Assembly: GCA_003557065.1 (NCBI GenBank)
Contig: PWPS01000041.1
Location: forward strand, 1-6,407
Source of the DNA: Candidatus Nealsoniibacteriota bacterium
GTDB taxonomy: Bacteria; Patescibacteriota; Minisyncoccia; Minisyncoccales; PWPS01
Direction: 5' to 3'
Length of the DNA: 6,407 bases
Under the pieces are notes generated by a model that made no database searches, was not told where the DNA came from, and saw only the letters and a list, made by a program, of their open reading frames with translations. Of the stretch, positions 6,380-6,407 are shown piece after piece. Both the position numbers and the translations under genes were made by a program. Within the stretch, counting starts at the first letter, position 1. Every line of letters starts with the position of its first letter.

Positions 6380-6407
6380 TGTCTCTTAATGATTCAAAAA
6401 CTTTGGC
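6363..6407 (-). CDS. Possible C-terminal end of an upstream gene (partial)
   Basis: From the right edge one minus-strand frame stays open for 14 codons (ending in RDNENNN) and stops at TGA 6365-6363. It would overlap the hydrogenase start by 17 nt, an arrangement typical of genes in one operon. The other two frames close sooner. In hydrogenase operons the gene before the catalytic subunit is often a NuoF- or NuoE-like diaphorase subunit, but the tail seen here is too short to identify, so no product is assigned. It could be chance. Confidence 0.3.
   Translation of the reverse strand, partial: AKVFESLRDNENNN

Overview
This AT-rich bacterial window has every recognisable gene on the minus strand, so the genes read from right to left. 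The gene content suggests a small-genome anaerobic bacterium, possibly of the Candidate Phyla Radiation (Patescibacteria). The main reason is a single-chain UvrD-type helicase with a C-terminal PD-(D/E)XK nuclease, of a style I associate with those genomes. An [FeFe] hydrogenase and small, tightly overlapping genes fit too. The lineage is an inference and not proven here.

Right part (about 6407 to 4694): the last codons of a possible upstream gene overlap the start of an [FeFe] hydrogenase. The hydrogenase is spread over two reading frames, 6379-5945 and 5944-4694, that lie in the same frame and are separated by one TGA codon. The first carries the plant-type [2Fe-2S] domain and the His-Cys3 [4Fe-4S] motif. 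The second carries the two-cluster ferredoxin domain and a complete H-cluster domain. The TGA sits exactly where the first cysteine of the first ferredoxin motif (C-x2-C-x2-C-x3-C) should be. Read through, the protein would be 561 residues, close to the classic clostridial enzyme. A stem-loop with its apical loop 21 nt after the TGA resembles a bacterial SECIS element. Selenocysteine insertion is therefore a serious possibility, next to a nonsense mutation, a sequencing error or a true split gene.

Middle (about 4697 to 4220): a 119-residue protein of unknown function follows hydA, and a clear rho-independent terminator ends this unit. Within the same few dozen bases lies a strong extended -10 promoter whose predicted start of transcription falls at the ATG of the next gene, giving a likely leaderless mRNA.

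Left part (4219 to 1): three genes overlap head to tail: a small WYL-like protein without a DNA-binding domain, a membrane-anchored metzincin-type zinc protease, and the helicase-nuclease, which runs off the left edge after at least 1079 codons. The overlaps (19 nt and 14 nt) point to one co-translated operon. No stretch over 300 bases lacks a gene. I see no tRNA, rRNA, CRISPR array, insertion sequence or repeat family.
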